Positions 27,124 to 35,023 of a stretch of 64,000 nt of DNA are shown piece by piece. The stretch covers positions 310,001 to 374,000 of the forward strand of contig NZ_VAUA01000003.1 of NCBI RefSeq assembly GCF_005771405.1, in the 5' to 3' direction. Each line of letters starts with the position of its first letter. Positions within the stretch are counted from its first letter, which is position 1. The DNA comes from Parasedimentitalea maritima. Its GTDB lineage: Bacteria; Pseudomonadota; Alphaproteobacteria; Rhodobacterales; Rhodobacteraceae. Under the pieces are notes generated by a model. The model made no database searches. It had not been told where the DNA came from and saw only the letters and a list, made by a program, of their open reading frames with translations. The position numbers were made by a program, and so were the translations under genes.

Positions 27124-27940
27124 GACGCGTCTCCTCGTCTGTTTGGCATCAGATTAACGCGTCAGAGCCTAGGTGCAATGCCTGTGCCCGTTTGCATCTA
27201 GGGTACCAAAGCCAAATCAAAGATTTACCCACTACCGCAACCGGAACCGGAACCGCTGGCGCAGACCAAGGCCAAGGAAGAACAGGAACACAAACCCCAA
27301 AATGGTTTGCCCCGCTGCAAGCCCCTCAAGCGCATTATGGAGACCCTGTATATATTCAGCGCCAAAATGCACCCCTTGAAAGCCAAAAATCCGAAATACA
27401 CTGGCAAAGGACAGGCCAAAGGGCTCGAACATGCCATGCTCTACCCCATGACGCGCCTCTTCCCAAGCAAATGCGGCCAGATAGATCAACGCCGGCATCA
27501 GCCACAGCGCAAACAGGGCGATCGCCGGGCGGGCGATGGAATGGCCATAGTCCGAGATGAGACCAAAGGCCCGGTACGGCAGCCGCTGCCACCAGCTGCC
27601 AATCTGCCCGGCAAACTGCATCTCACGGCGGAAAAAGAAGTGTTCCTCTTCGGGCAGGCCCTGTTTGGCCACCACGTGGCGAATGATGGCACAGGAGTCC
27701 TTGGCGGCTTCGGGGTCTTGTTCCGTCTGATCGGGCCAATAGCTTTCACGCGTCGTATCGATGCTAAAGGTCGTTTTTTCATGCAGCACCGCACCAGAAA
27801 GGTCCGGATAGCCATCGCGAAACACCGCCGCGCGGAAACTGGTGGGTTTTTCAAACTGGCAATCCCGAAACTTCGGCAGGCATCGGTGACCGGGGTCAAA
27901 AACACCAAACTCTGTTTCAGAAAAATATACAAAACTAGTG

Positions 27941-28039
27941 AACGTCGCTGAACTGAAATAGGCATCCCCAGTGAACGTAGCTGAGCGGAAATCGGCAGGC
28001 CCCGTGAACGTCGCTGAATGGAAATCGGCATCAGATGCA
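27941..28039. repeat. 33-bp tandem repeat, three copies
   Basis: AACGT(C/A)GCTGA begins at 27941, 27974 and 28007. Each unit encodes 11 residues with SATFTG on the minus strand and makes up the pentapeptide block. Confidence 0.8.
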
Positions 28040-28084
28040 AAGATCACCTGCCCCAATACCACTGTATTGGGGCAGGTGATCTTT
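28039..28084. repeat. Perfect 21-bp inverted repeat with 4-base loop
   Basis: AAAGATCACCTGCCCCAATA plus C (28039-28059) is exactly complementary to 28064-28084 around CACT. It lies in the coding part of the pentapeptide gene and encodes ITCPNTVVLGQVIF on the minus strand. It would form an unusually strong hairpin in mRNA or a cruciform in DNA. Confidence 0.95.
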
Positions 28085-28539
28085 GACATGTCGATATGGT
28101 CGTGTGGATCTGGCAATTCGGGGGCTGTGGTGCCGGGGTTGCGTGTTTCAAAAACTGATTTGAACTTCGCTTCGATCTCGTCGCCCAGTTCCGTCCAGGC
28201 ACAAAGCTCCGCAACCTCGATTTCCGACGATTTTGCCGCGTCCTCTCGCGCCTTCTCACTCAGCGCCTGCCCCGCCCAAGCGTTCCACGCTTTGCGGTTC
28301 TGCTCATGCAGACCCCGTCAACCACTTCCCCCTCTTGCTCCCCATACAGAGTCATCAGCACATACCACGGGTTCTCATTCGCTGGTTTCAGATCCAATTT
28401 CGGCGCTGCTGCCTCTGTAATCTCGTCCCGCATCAATCAATCTCGTCATTCCAAAATGGCTTTCGCTACACGTTAAGGGTGTTTGCTGTAACCTAGCAAC
28501 AGATAACAAAAGGCAGCGCCTGACCCTGGGTGGGCGTGA

Positions 28540-28597
28540 AACGCCCTCCCCGTTTTGCCCAAGGCAAACCTCCGGTTTGACGGGAGGGTTGGGCGTT
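28540..28597. other. Structured intergenic segment upstream of rimO
   Basis: An imperfect inverted repeat spans this segment: AACGCCC (28540-28546) with GGGCGTT (28591-28597) outside, and CCTCCCCGT-type bases against ACGGGAGGG inside. A further GC hairpin (CCGGCC-TTAC-GGCCGG) follows at 28600-28615. It is about 110 bp before the rimO start and may be a terminator or leader structure. Confidence 0.5.
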
Positions 28598-28722
28598 GCC
28601 CGGCCTTACGGCCGGGCGGTAACACATAGCTGCAACCCGGTGCACGGGTGGTGCACGCTTGGTGCACGCATATCACCCCCGTCATTCTTGCCTATTGCGG
28701 CATTCCTGATATATGCGCGCAC

Positions 28723-30138
28723 ATGACCCAGAACCCATCCAGCAATCCGCCAGAACTCCGCCCCGACCTCGCCCCTCAGCTGCAAGTGCAGGAAACGCCA
28801 CGCGCAGGCCAGCCGACGCTGGGCATGGTCTCTTTGGGCTGTCCCAAGGCGCTGGTGGACAGTGAGCGCATTCTGACCCGGTTGCGGGCCGAAGGTTACG
28901 GTATCTCGCCTGATTACACCGGTGCGGATGCGGTGATCGTCAACACATGCGGGTTTCTGGACAGTGCCAAGGCCGAAAGTCTGGACGCGATTGGCGAGGC
29001 GCTGAAGGAGAACGGCAAGGTCATCGTGACGGGGTGCCTGGGCGCGGAACCGGATTACATCCGCGAGCATCACCCGCGCATTCTGGCTGTCACCGGCCCG
29101 CACCAATACGAACAGGTTCTGGATGCGGTGCATGCCGCCGTACCGCCTGATCCCAACCCGTTTGTGGACCTGCTACCGGCCACCGGTGTGCAGCTGACCC
29201 CGCGCCACTTCAGCTATCTGAAAATCTCCGAAGGCTGCAACCACCGCTGCAAGTTCTGCATAATCCCGGATATGCGTGGCCGTCTGGTGTCGCGTCCGGC
29301 CCATGCGGTGCTGCGCGAGGCTGAAAAGCTGGTCACGGCTGGCGTGCGAGAATTGCTAGTGATCTCGCAGGATACCTCGGCCTATGGCATGGATCGCAAG
29401 CACGATCTGAACCCCTGGAAGGGCGATGAGGTGCGCAGCCATATCACCGATCTGACACGCGAGTTGGGCCGGTTGGGCAATCCCAAGGATCTGTGGATCC
29501 GGTTGCACTATGTCTACCCCTACCCGTTTGTGCGTGAGCTGATCCCACTGATGGCGGATCCTGACACCGCCGTGCTGCCCTATCTGGATATCCCGTTCCA
29601 GCATTCCCACCCGGATATGTTAAAGCGCATGGCGCGGCCTGCTGCTGGGGCCAAAACCCTGGACGAGATCGCCGCCTGGCGCGCCACCTGCCCCGATATC
29701 ACCCTGCGCTCGACCTTTATTGTTGGCTATCCCGGTGAGACCGAGGCTGAGTTCCAGCACCTGCTGGACTGGATGGACGAGGCGAAGTTGGACCGTGTGG
29801 GCTGTTTCAAATACGAAAACGTCGATGGTGCGCGGTCTAACGCCCTGCCTGATCACGTCGCCGAGGAAGTCAAGCAGGACCGCTGGGAACGCTTCATGCA
29901 AAAGGCCCAGGCGATTTCTGAGGCCAAGCTGGAGGCCAAGGTTGGCCAGACCATGGATGTGATCATTGACGACATCGACGAAGACGGCATCGCCACCTGC
30001 CGCACCAAGGCCGACGCGCCCGAGATTGACGGCAACCTGTTCATCGACGAAGGCACCGATGGGTTGAAGGTGGGTGAAATCGTCACCGTCGAAGTCGATG
30101 AAGCCGGCGAGTATGATTTATGGGGTAAACTCGGTTAA
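28723..30138 (+). CDS. rimO: Ribosomal protein S12 methylthiotransferase RimO
   Basis: 471 residues from ATG 28723; the frame is open to 28648 without family sequence. The N-terminal UPF0004 domain has [15 protein letters not shown], which distinguishes RimO from MiaB. The radical-SAM cluster motif is [11 protein letters not shown], and a TRAM domain closes the protein. RimO adds a methylthio group to the conserved aspartate of ribosomal protein S12 using two Fe-S clusters. It stands alone, with a structured upstream region and a double hairpin at its 3' end. Confidence 0.96.
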   Translation: MTQNPSSNPPELRPDLAPQLQVQETPRAGQPTLGMVSLGCPKALVDSERILTRLRAEGYGISPDYTGADAVIVNTCGFLDSAKAESLDAIGEALKENGKVIVTGCLGAEPDYIREHHPRILAVTGPHQYEQVLDAVHAAVPPDPNPFVDLLPATGVQLTPRHFSYLKISEGCNHRCKFCIIPDMRGRLVSRPAHAVLREAEKLVTAGVRELLVISQDTSAYGMDRKHDLNPWKGDEVRSHITDLTRELGRLGNPKDLWIRLHYVYPYPFVRELIPLMADPDTAVLPYLDIPFQHSHPDMLKRMARPAAGAKTLDEIAAWRATCPDITLRSTFIVGYPGETEAEFQHLLDWMDEAKLDRVGCFKYENVDGARSNALPDHVAEEVKQDRWERFMQKAQAISEAKLEAKVGQTMDVIIDDIDEDGIATCRTKADAPEIDGNLFIDEGTDGLKVGEIVTVEVDEAGEYDLWGKLG

Positions 30139-30172
30139 AGAAACTCTCTGGGAGAGAGTTTCCCGAGTTTAC
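30125..30172 (+). terminator. Nested hairpin overlapping the rimO stop
   Basis: An outer 10-bp stem GTAAACTCGG (30125-30134) pairs with CCGAGTTTAC (30163-30172), and an inner 10-bp stem GAAACTCTCT pairs with AGAGAGTTTC (30140-30162). The outer arm includes the last codons of rimO. There is no T-run, so termination may be inefficient or Rho-linked. Confidence 0.65.
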
Positions 30173-30309
30173 GGGCGGAGCCCAAAGCGTCGGCGCATTG
30201 GCGCTAAGGATGCATTTTAGGGAGGCGCGGGCGGAGTTCACTTTGCTACCACTGAAATTTTGTATCTGACCCGCCCCCCCGAAAAAGTTTCGAGTCACGC
30301 TCTGGCGGT

Positions 30310-31207
30310 TTAAGTAGAAATTAAGCCTAGTCCAAAATCCTTGGCCCAAGAGATCCGCGCATACCCAACAGTATCGGCTAACACACCTTTGACCAGTTTT
30401 TGTGTTTCTTTAGGAGTCTCCAATCCAAAGATGACTCTGTTAGGCCGGTAACGGTCTACTTTATGGTAGTTTTTTCCAAACGCATCCGAGACCTTCAAAG
30501 TGTATTGCCTCCACTCAGTTTCAGAACTCCAACTGGTTGATTTTATTGCCATGAGACGTTCAGCCACCAAGCGTTGAATCTCCCGGGCTTCGGAGCTTGA
30601 AGGCCCAAGACATTTAGAAATGATATCGTAGCGCATCATTTCTACAGTCGAGAGCTTCGGCCTGCGATCTGCGTATCGAACTTCCGCCTCGAAAACTTGA
30701 TCGGCTTGCACGCCATCGTCGTGTACATATTCAATACACATGCCCTTAGACCCATTGGCATAATGCCCCACATCAACGGCGCGTTCCAATCAGACGAAAA
30801 ACTGATGCTCTTGAATTGCCCCCGAAGCCAATCTAACAATCCAGTGTGCTGGACAATTGCTTCCCCATATTGATACTGGAACGAACGATAGATCTCTAGT
30901 TGCGCTTCTGGAAGATCTAGATCCTCAGAATCCTCAAAATGACCATTCCCTTTCAAGCGAGCATTCGAGCCGGTCTTCGGATCGGTGGTGAACCTTTTCT
31001 GAAGCATTTCCAACTCATCGCGGAATTCCTTGAAACTACTTTTTACGCATCTCGGCCGGCACTCAGCAGGGTCATTCAACTCATTAACTGGCGCAAACCA
31101 CGCCTCATTTTTCAACAACGCTTGTAGTTCGGCTTGGACGTGCTCACCAGTGCATGGCCGGAATCTGTACAGCCTCTGTTTTTTTCTTGGTCTAGATGCG
31201 GAGTCAT
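30310..31207 (-). pseudogene. DUF2971-like protein split by homopolymer frameshifts
   Basis: Two minus-strand frames make one protein. The upstream frame carries RLYRFRPCTG...WFAPVNELNDPAECRP and ends its homology at FSSDWNAPLMW. The downstream frame resumes with GHYANGSKGMCIEYV...VRYADRRPKLS. One missing base in the run at 30766-30769 joins them. A better start, ATG 31207 (MTPHLDQE), would need one more base in the T7 run at 31179-31185. The joined protein has about 295 residues and fits DUF2971, a family often found in defence or mobile regions with unknown activity. The G+C content is visibly lower than in neighbouring genes, suggesting acquisition. Confidence 0.65.
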
Positions 31208-31408
31208 TCTCGAAATTTCTTCTATTGCAATTACAGAAAACGCTAGCGAGGATCCGAATACTTGGCAAGCTCCCCTAGTGGTTGAATCTGGGTGATTACG
31301 AAGCGAAAGGACTCCTCCCGGCCGCACATGAAAGTGTCCAATAGACGGTTTCTTTTCCGATGCTCACTCCCGTTGCGAGGGTAAGGTGCAGGTCTGGTTC
31401 TTAGACCC

Positions 31409-31765
31409 TCAAACCATCCCCATCAGCACCACCACCCAAGCAACCCCAGCTGCAAGCGACGTCACAAACACCCCGGCACTGCCCGCATCCTTGGCCTGCC
31501 CGGCCAGCGGGTGCTGCTCTTGCGATATGTAATCCACCGCCCGCTCAATTGCGGTGTTGAACAGCTCGGCCGCCAACACCAGCACGCCCAGCGCCAGGAT
31601 CAGCGCGCGCTCGCCGGTTTCCAGCGGTAACCACAGGGCGAACCCGGCTGAGGCTAGATTGGCCCAGACCCACGTGCGAAAGCTGTGTTCGTTGATCCAG
31701 GCATCTCGGCAGCCGGACCAGCTCCAGAGGATGCGGTGTTTCAGTCGGTTCAAAAAGTATTTCAT
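31409..31765 (-). CDS. dgkA: Diacylglycerol kinase (prokaryotic DgkA)
   Basis: 118 residues from ATG 31765 (MKYFLNRLKHRILWSWSG), with three membrane helices. The family motifs NEHSFRTWVW, AELFNTAIERAVDYI and AKDAGSAGVF are intact, including the catalytic Glu and metal-binding Glu of E-x-x-N-T-A-I-E. DgkA phosphorylates diacylglycerol to phosphatidate, recycling lipid released by envelope glycan synthesis. It is divergent from the CDGSH gene. Confidence 0.93.
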   Translation of the reverse strand: MKYFLNRLKHRILWSWSGCRDAWINEHSFRTWVWANLASAGFALWLPLETGERALILALGVLVLAAELFNTAIERAVDYISQEQHPLAGQAKDAGSAGVFVTSLAAGVAWVVVLMGMV

Positions 31766-31875
31766 ACCGCCAGACTGGCGCGGTGGTGCCAGGGATACAA
31801 GCGGTCGACTTGACCTGTGGCCCTTGCGGATCACGTCTTGGGGGAACGCAACCCCTTTTGGGAGAACCGCAAGCC

Positions 31876-32118
31876 ATGTCAACACCCCCAAATATCGCTC
31901 AAAAAGCCCCCTTTGCCGTCGAGGTCACAGAGGGGAAGATCTATTTCTGGTGCGCTTGCGGTATGTCCAAGAAACAGCCGTTTTGTGATGGGTCTCACAA
32001 CGGCAGCCCCTTTGGACCCGTTCAATACACCGCCGAAGCCAGCAAAAAGCTGTTCTTTTGTGGATGTAAACACACTGGCAAGGCGCCGCTTTGCGACGGC
32101 AGTCACTCTAAGCTTTAA
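31876..32118 (+). CDS. Tandem CDGSH iron-sulfur protein
   Basis: 80 residues from ATG 31876, preceded by GGGAGAACC. Two CDGSH modules are present: CACGMSKKQPFCDGSH and CGCKHTGKAPLCDGSH. Each C-x-C-x(9-11)-C-x(3)-H set should hold one 2Fe-2S cluster of the mitoNEET type with a single His ligand. Bacterial tandem-CDGSH proteins are thought to act in redox or iron homeostasis. It is convergent with a run of three Cys-rich small genes. Confidence 0.93.
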   Translation: MSTPPNIAQKAPFAVEVTEGKIYFWCACGMSKKQPFCDGSHNGSPFGPVQYTAEASKKLFFCGCKHTGKAPLCDGSHSKL

Positions 32119-32162
32119 CCCGCTGGGCTAAGGCGCGGCGCGACAGGAATGAAGGGCCTGAC

Positions 32163-32438
32163 CTAGCGCTTTAACTGCGTGAGCAAGGCCCCGTTGACGC
32201 AGAACTCAGGCGCGGAACTGGAGGGGCCATTCTGTTGCGACAGCCATAGCGCGCAGCTTTTGTCGCAACCGGCGTTGCGGCAGTTGGTCAACATACGGCT
32301 GTAGCCTGAAGCGCTTAGCGTGCCCTCGGCCCGGGCAGCCCCAAGATCAACACCAACGGCCTTGGCTACGGAACTCGTCAGCCACATGTGCCGGTAGATA
32401 TCTCCGGCCGGTATGGACTTGGTGCTTCCGTCTTTCAT
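32163..32438 (-). CDS. Small Cys-rich protein, DUF6455-like (copy 3 of 3)
   Basis: 91 residues. After a helical N-terminus (HMWLTSSVAKAVGVDLGAARAEG) comes NCRNAGCDKSCALWL, then FCVNGALLTQL. This spacing of four cysteines, with an N/R after the last, recurs in the next two genes upstream, so the three are tandem paralogues. It has the look of the Rhodobacteraceae family DUF6455, of unknown function. The cysteines could bind iron-sulfur or zinc. Its ATG overlaps the previous stop by 4 bases. Confidence 0.72.
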   Translation of the reverse strand: MKDGSTKSIPAGDIYRHMWLTSSVAKAVGVDLGAARAEGTLSASGYSRMLTNCRNAGCDKSCALWLSQQNGPSSSAPEFCVNGALLTQLKR

Positions 32439-32731
32439 TTACCTAGGTCCTTTTTTGCGGCATCGCGAAGCTGTAGCAATGGCTCAGCATTGCAGCAGCC
32501 AGACGGTGGTGCCGCGGCTTGTTCAGTAGCGTCCAGCCAGGCATGGCATTTTTGTGGATACGGACAGCCACGACAATTTGTGATCATTTGGGTCCAGGTT
32601 TCGTTGTCGATTTTCCCGGCCTCAAAGGCCTGCACCAGATCAGCACCAACTGTGTGGCCCATGCGGCCCAGCAGACGCAAATGATACAGAGGGTCGCCCA
32701 ATATCTGCATACCTCCGGCTCCTCTGCTCAA
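32435..32731 (-). CDS. Small Cys-rich protein, DUF6455-like (copy 2 of 3)
   Basis: 98 residues with a near-canonical layout: MGHTVGADLVQAFEAGKID, then NCRGCPYPQKCHAWLD and GCCNAEPLLQL. It is the copy closest to the DUF6455 consensus as I know it. It overlaps both neighbours by 4 bases (ATGA), so all three genes should be translated from one message in fixed proportion. No membrane segment or signal peptide is seen. Confidence 0.75.
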   Translation of the reverse strand: MSRGAGGMQILGDPLYHLRLLGRMGHTVGADLVQAFEAGKIDNETWTQMITNCRGCPYPQKCHAWLDATEQAAAPPSGCCNAEPLLQLRDAAKKDLGK

Positions 32732-33051
32732 ATGGTTTGCTCATGCAGATAGTCCAACAGGTCACGGTTGCGGCAATAGTCCGGCGGAGAAATCGAAGAG
32801 ATACTGTCTGTGGCCAGCAACTTACCACACTGGCCGGGATGGGCGCATTTGGTGCACCTCAGCACCGCCTCGGACACCTCGTCCAGCGCCAGTGCGCCAT
32901 CAATCGCTTGTTGTTGCAGGTCTAGCCCTGTTGCGGTGCCCATGTCATCAAACAGGGCTGCGTGTTTTTTCAGAGTGGCAAGGTCGGGCACGGCTATCTC
33001 CTGATCTGGTCCAATACCGATCTGAATAGATGCCGCCGTCGCGCTTTGCAT
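32728..33051 (-). CDS. Small Cys-rich protein, DUF6455-like (copy 1 of 3)
   Basis: 107 residues. The N-terminus (ATLKKHAALFDDMGTATGLDLQQQAIDG) lines up with the other two copies and is followed by RCTKCAHPGQCGKLLA and YCRNRDLLDYL. The four-cysteine pattern is kept although the first 30 residues differ. It is the promoter-proximal gene of the three, 27 bp downstream of the IMPACT-family gene. Confidence 0.72.
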   Translation of the reverse strand: MQSATAASIQIGIGPDQEIAVPDLATLKKHAALFDDMGTATGLDLQQQAIDGALALDEVSEAVLRCTKCAHPGQCGKLLATDSISSISPPDYCRNRDLLDYLHEQTI

Positions 33052-33078
33052 TGATGCAAGTCAAAACAGCAAAGAGCC

Positions 33079-33468
33079 TTATTCCGCAAACCCCTGATCC
33101 AACAAATAAGCCCGAACGGCATCCTGGACCCGCCGGAACCGATCACCACCCAGTTTCTTGCCCCCATACCAGCGGGTGACAATAACCACATGATCTTTCA
33201 GCTCGGACCGTTCCAACATGCGCAGAATAACCATACCAGCGCCGCTTTCACCGTCGTCGGCCTTGAGCCCGCCAGTGGGAAGAAGTGCTGCCCAGGTGTT
33301 ATGGGTGGCCTTGGCGTAAGCCTTGTCGCGTTTCAGCCGCGCCAGCACCGCATCAATTTCGACACGTGAAGTCACGGTGGCGCCGGAGACGGCATAGCGT
33401 GAGCCACGATCCGTCAGGATCACGCCCAGCTGTACCAGCTGCGGTTCAGGTGGTGTCATCTGTGTCAT
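33079..33468 (-). CDS. IMPACT/YigZ-family protein (short form)
   Basis: 129 residues covering only the UPF0029 N-terminal fold: DKAYAKATHNTWAALL, DDGESGAGMVILRML, VVIVTRWYGGKKLGGDRF. The C-terminal ferredoxin-like domain of E. coli YigZ (about 200 residues) is absent, as in a shorter alphaproteobacterial subgroup. Eukaryotic IMPACT regulates translation by competing for GCN1; the bacterial role is not settled. It lies 3 bp after the M48 protease gene, so they are co-transcribed. Confidence 0.87.
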   Translation of the reverse strand: MTQMTPPEPQLVQLGVILTDRGSRYAVSGATVTSRVEIDAVLARLKRDKAYAKATHNTWAALLPTGGLKADDGESGAGMVILRMLERSELKDHVVIVTRWYGGKKLGGDRFRRVQDAVRAYLLDQGFAE

Positions 33469-33471
33469 CAG

Positions 33472-34194
33472 TTAATTCAGACCTGGTGTTAGAGCGATGG
33501 TGCGGTGCACGACCTTGACCCTGTCATGGTTGGAAGGGTGGGTGCCCAGAAACCGGTCGCCGGGATCTGGCAAGCGGTTGAAGAACAACACACCAATGCT
33601 GGGCGAATAGCCAGATTGATGGGTTATGATGGTGCCCAGTTCATCCGCCTCCAATTCAAACTCTTTGGAATAGCTACGGGCACCAACCAGAGCGCCCAGA
33701 TCTTGCGCTTCGGCGATTTCTCCGGCGCTGGCGCCCGCTGCAGTTGCCAATCCTGCAAAGATAATTGCGCCGGACACCGCGTTCTCGTGCTGCCGCCGTA
33801 GATGACCACGAATATGGTGCGCGGCCTCATGTGACATCACAAAGGCCAGCTCGTCACGGTTTTCAAGATCTGCCAGCATGGCACGCGTAAAGGTTATCAC
33901 CGGGCGACCGGAGCGCGAAAGACTTTGATAGGCATTAGCTGGCGCATCGGGGTTGCGGTCGATGTGGATCAGAAAATCGCAATTCACGCCTTTGGTCCGG
34001 GCACGGCATTCCTGTTCGGCCGCAAGGTTAACCGCATGAGCCACGGTGGCAAATGCGGTCCCCACTTCATGTGGCGTCATGTCTCCTAAATTCTTACCTG
34101 ACTCGCCACTGCGCACCTGTTCCCCGGGGAAAGGAGGGGTATAAACTTCACATCCACCAACGGCAAAAAGAAGCAGTAACAAAAGGCGGCGCAT
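33472..34194 (-). CDS. M48-family metalloprotease, predicted lipoprotein
   Basis: 240 residues. The N-terminus MRRLLLLLLFAVGGCEVY is a lipoprotein signal with Cys15 as the lipidated residue. The zinc motif is MSHEAAHHIRGHL (HExxH) and the third ligand Glu lies in EFELEADELG. Such enzymes act in the periplasm on misfolded or outer-membrane proteins, as does LoiP/BepA in E. coli. It is upstream of, and probably in one unit with, the IMPACT-family gene. Confidence 0.92.
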   Translation of the reverse strand: MRRLLLLLLFAVGGCEVYTPPFPGEQVRSGESGKNLGDMTPHEVGTAFATVAHAVNLAAEQECRARTKGVNCDFLIHIDRNPDAPANAYQSLSRSGRPVITFTRAMLADLENRDELAFVMSHEAAHHIRGHLRRQHENAVSGAIIFAGLATAAGASAGEIAEAQDLGALVGARSYSKEFELEADELGTIITHQSGYSPSIGVLFFNRLPDPGDRFLGTHPSNHDRVKVVHRTIALTPGLN

Positions 34195-34343
34195 AAAAAT
34201 CCCTTTGGCAATTCAAGTTGATACTAAAGACCTATCAGCACTGAGATCAATTGCACCCAGTCAATCCTTGTCCCACATCAGTTAAAGATACTGTGATGCT
34301 ACAAAGCCTTGCCAGAGGGACCGTCTCACGGCAAGCTGGGATT

Positions 34344-34583
34344 ATGTTTACCATAGAACATGAGTTTGACGCCACCGTGATCACCCTCTTGGACGAAGGC
34401 ACCGCGCCTCTGCAAGAAGATATCACCATCAATTCCTTTGCTGAATGTGTCACTATCGAACAATACGACCCACGCACGGATCGGGTGCAGCTGATTACCC
34501 TATCACTGGACCAGCTGCGTGACCTTTCAGTGGCACTGGACCTTCCCGAAGGGGTGTATCAGCTGCGTGATGCCACGGAATAG
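34344..34583 (+). CDS. Conserved small hypothetical protein
   Basis: 79 residues from ATG 34344 (MFTIEHEFDATVITLLDEG). It is acidic, with LQEDITINSFAECVTIEQYDPRTDRVQLITLSLDQLRDL, and has a beta-rich look. I recall related sequences in Rhodobacteraceae without an assigned function. There is no signal peptide or membrane helix. The last 25 bases overlap the convergent YggU gene tail to tail. An upstream in-frame start at 34251 is less likely. Confidence 0.7.
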   Translation: MFTIEHEFDATVITLLDEGTAPLQEDITINSFAECVTIEQYDPRTDRVQLITLSLDQLRDLSVALDLPEGVYQLRDATE

Positions 34584-34846
34584 ACAAACAGCTTTTCGCG
34601 CGCGCTCTGCCCGCGTTTCAAAGTAAGATGCGTGGGTGCCACCCCCATTGCCGTTGCAAGCAAGGCCCGCACCGCTTCGTTGGCTTTGCCGTTTTCTGGT
34701 ACAACAGTCACCAGGACCCGCAGGCCGTCATTGCCAAGCTCAATCGCGTTTCGCGATGCCTTGGGGGTGACCCGCACCAGGATTTCCATCCCGGGCTGAG
34801 CCAGGTGGCTCAGGTCAGGCAGGTGTTTTTTCTTTGGTTTGCCCAT
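34559..34846 (-). CDS. DUF167/YggU-family protein
   Basis: 95 residues with the family core ILVRVTPKASRNAIE, LRVLVTVVPENGKANEAVRALLA and LTLKRGQSAREKLF. YggU-like proteins are small alpha/beta proteins of unknown biochemical role, often next to YggT or proC. The gene is divergent from the nitroreductase, and repeat copy C lies in between. Confidence 0.88.
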   Translation of the reverse strand: MGKPKKKHLPDLSHLAQPGMEILVRVTPKASRNAIELGNDGLRVLVTVVPENGKANEAVRALLATAMGVAPTHLTLKRGQSAREKLFVYSVASRS

Positions 34847-34890
34847 TGTGGCAGTGTTGAACTGTACGGCGACGGATTTCCATGGATTTT

Positions 34891-34924
34891 GTGCCTCCGG
34901 CGGGGATATTTGTAGCTAGATGAA
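34891..34924. repeat. Dispersed intergenic repeat, copy C
   Basis: GTGCCTCCGGCGGGGATATT-TGTAGCTAGATGAA contains the reverse complement of the TTCATCTAGCTA core. Unlike copies A, B and D it has no GGGGC-AGC-GCCCC hairpin nearby, only CCTCCGGCGGGG. Confidence 0.7.
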
Positions 34925-35023
34925 GCAGATCCGGGCAAATACTGGACGATCCGTGCTTTTAACCTTGAATTTCCTGCCCGGGCTGCCGAAATGGAAGCCA
35001 TTCGATGTAACAAGGTTTTACAT

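Larger units (their letters stand above)
27232..28433 (-). pseudogene. Pentapeptide-repeat membrane protein with N-terminal frameshift
   Basis: The main open part (27232-28116) has pentapeptide-type repeats (SATFTG repeated every 11 residues), then a cytosolic stretch and two or three membrane helices (IALFALWLMPALIYLAAF; ILGFVFLFFLGLG). Reading further upstream, coding sequence continues in frame to HEQNRKAWNAWAGQALSEKA. After a one-base shift at the CCCC run 28313-28316 it joins an N-terminus starting at ATG 28433 (MRDEITEAAAPKLDLKPANE). One missing G in the coding strand restores a protein of about 400 residues. The gene contains a perfect 21-bp inverted repeat. Function unknown; the layout suggests a membrane-anchored repeat protein. 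Confidence 0.7.

Noticed and set aside
27307-27951. 214-codon plus-strand frame opposite the pentapeptide gene
   Set aside because: Shadow of the repeat protein; composition not protein-like.
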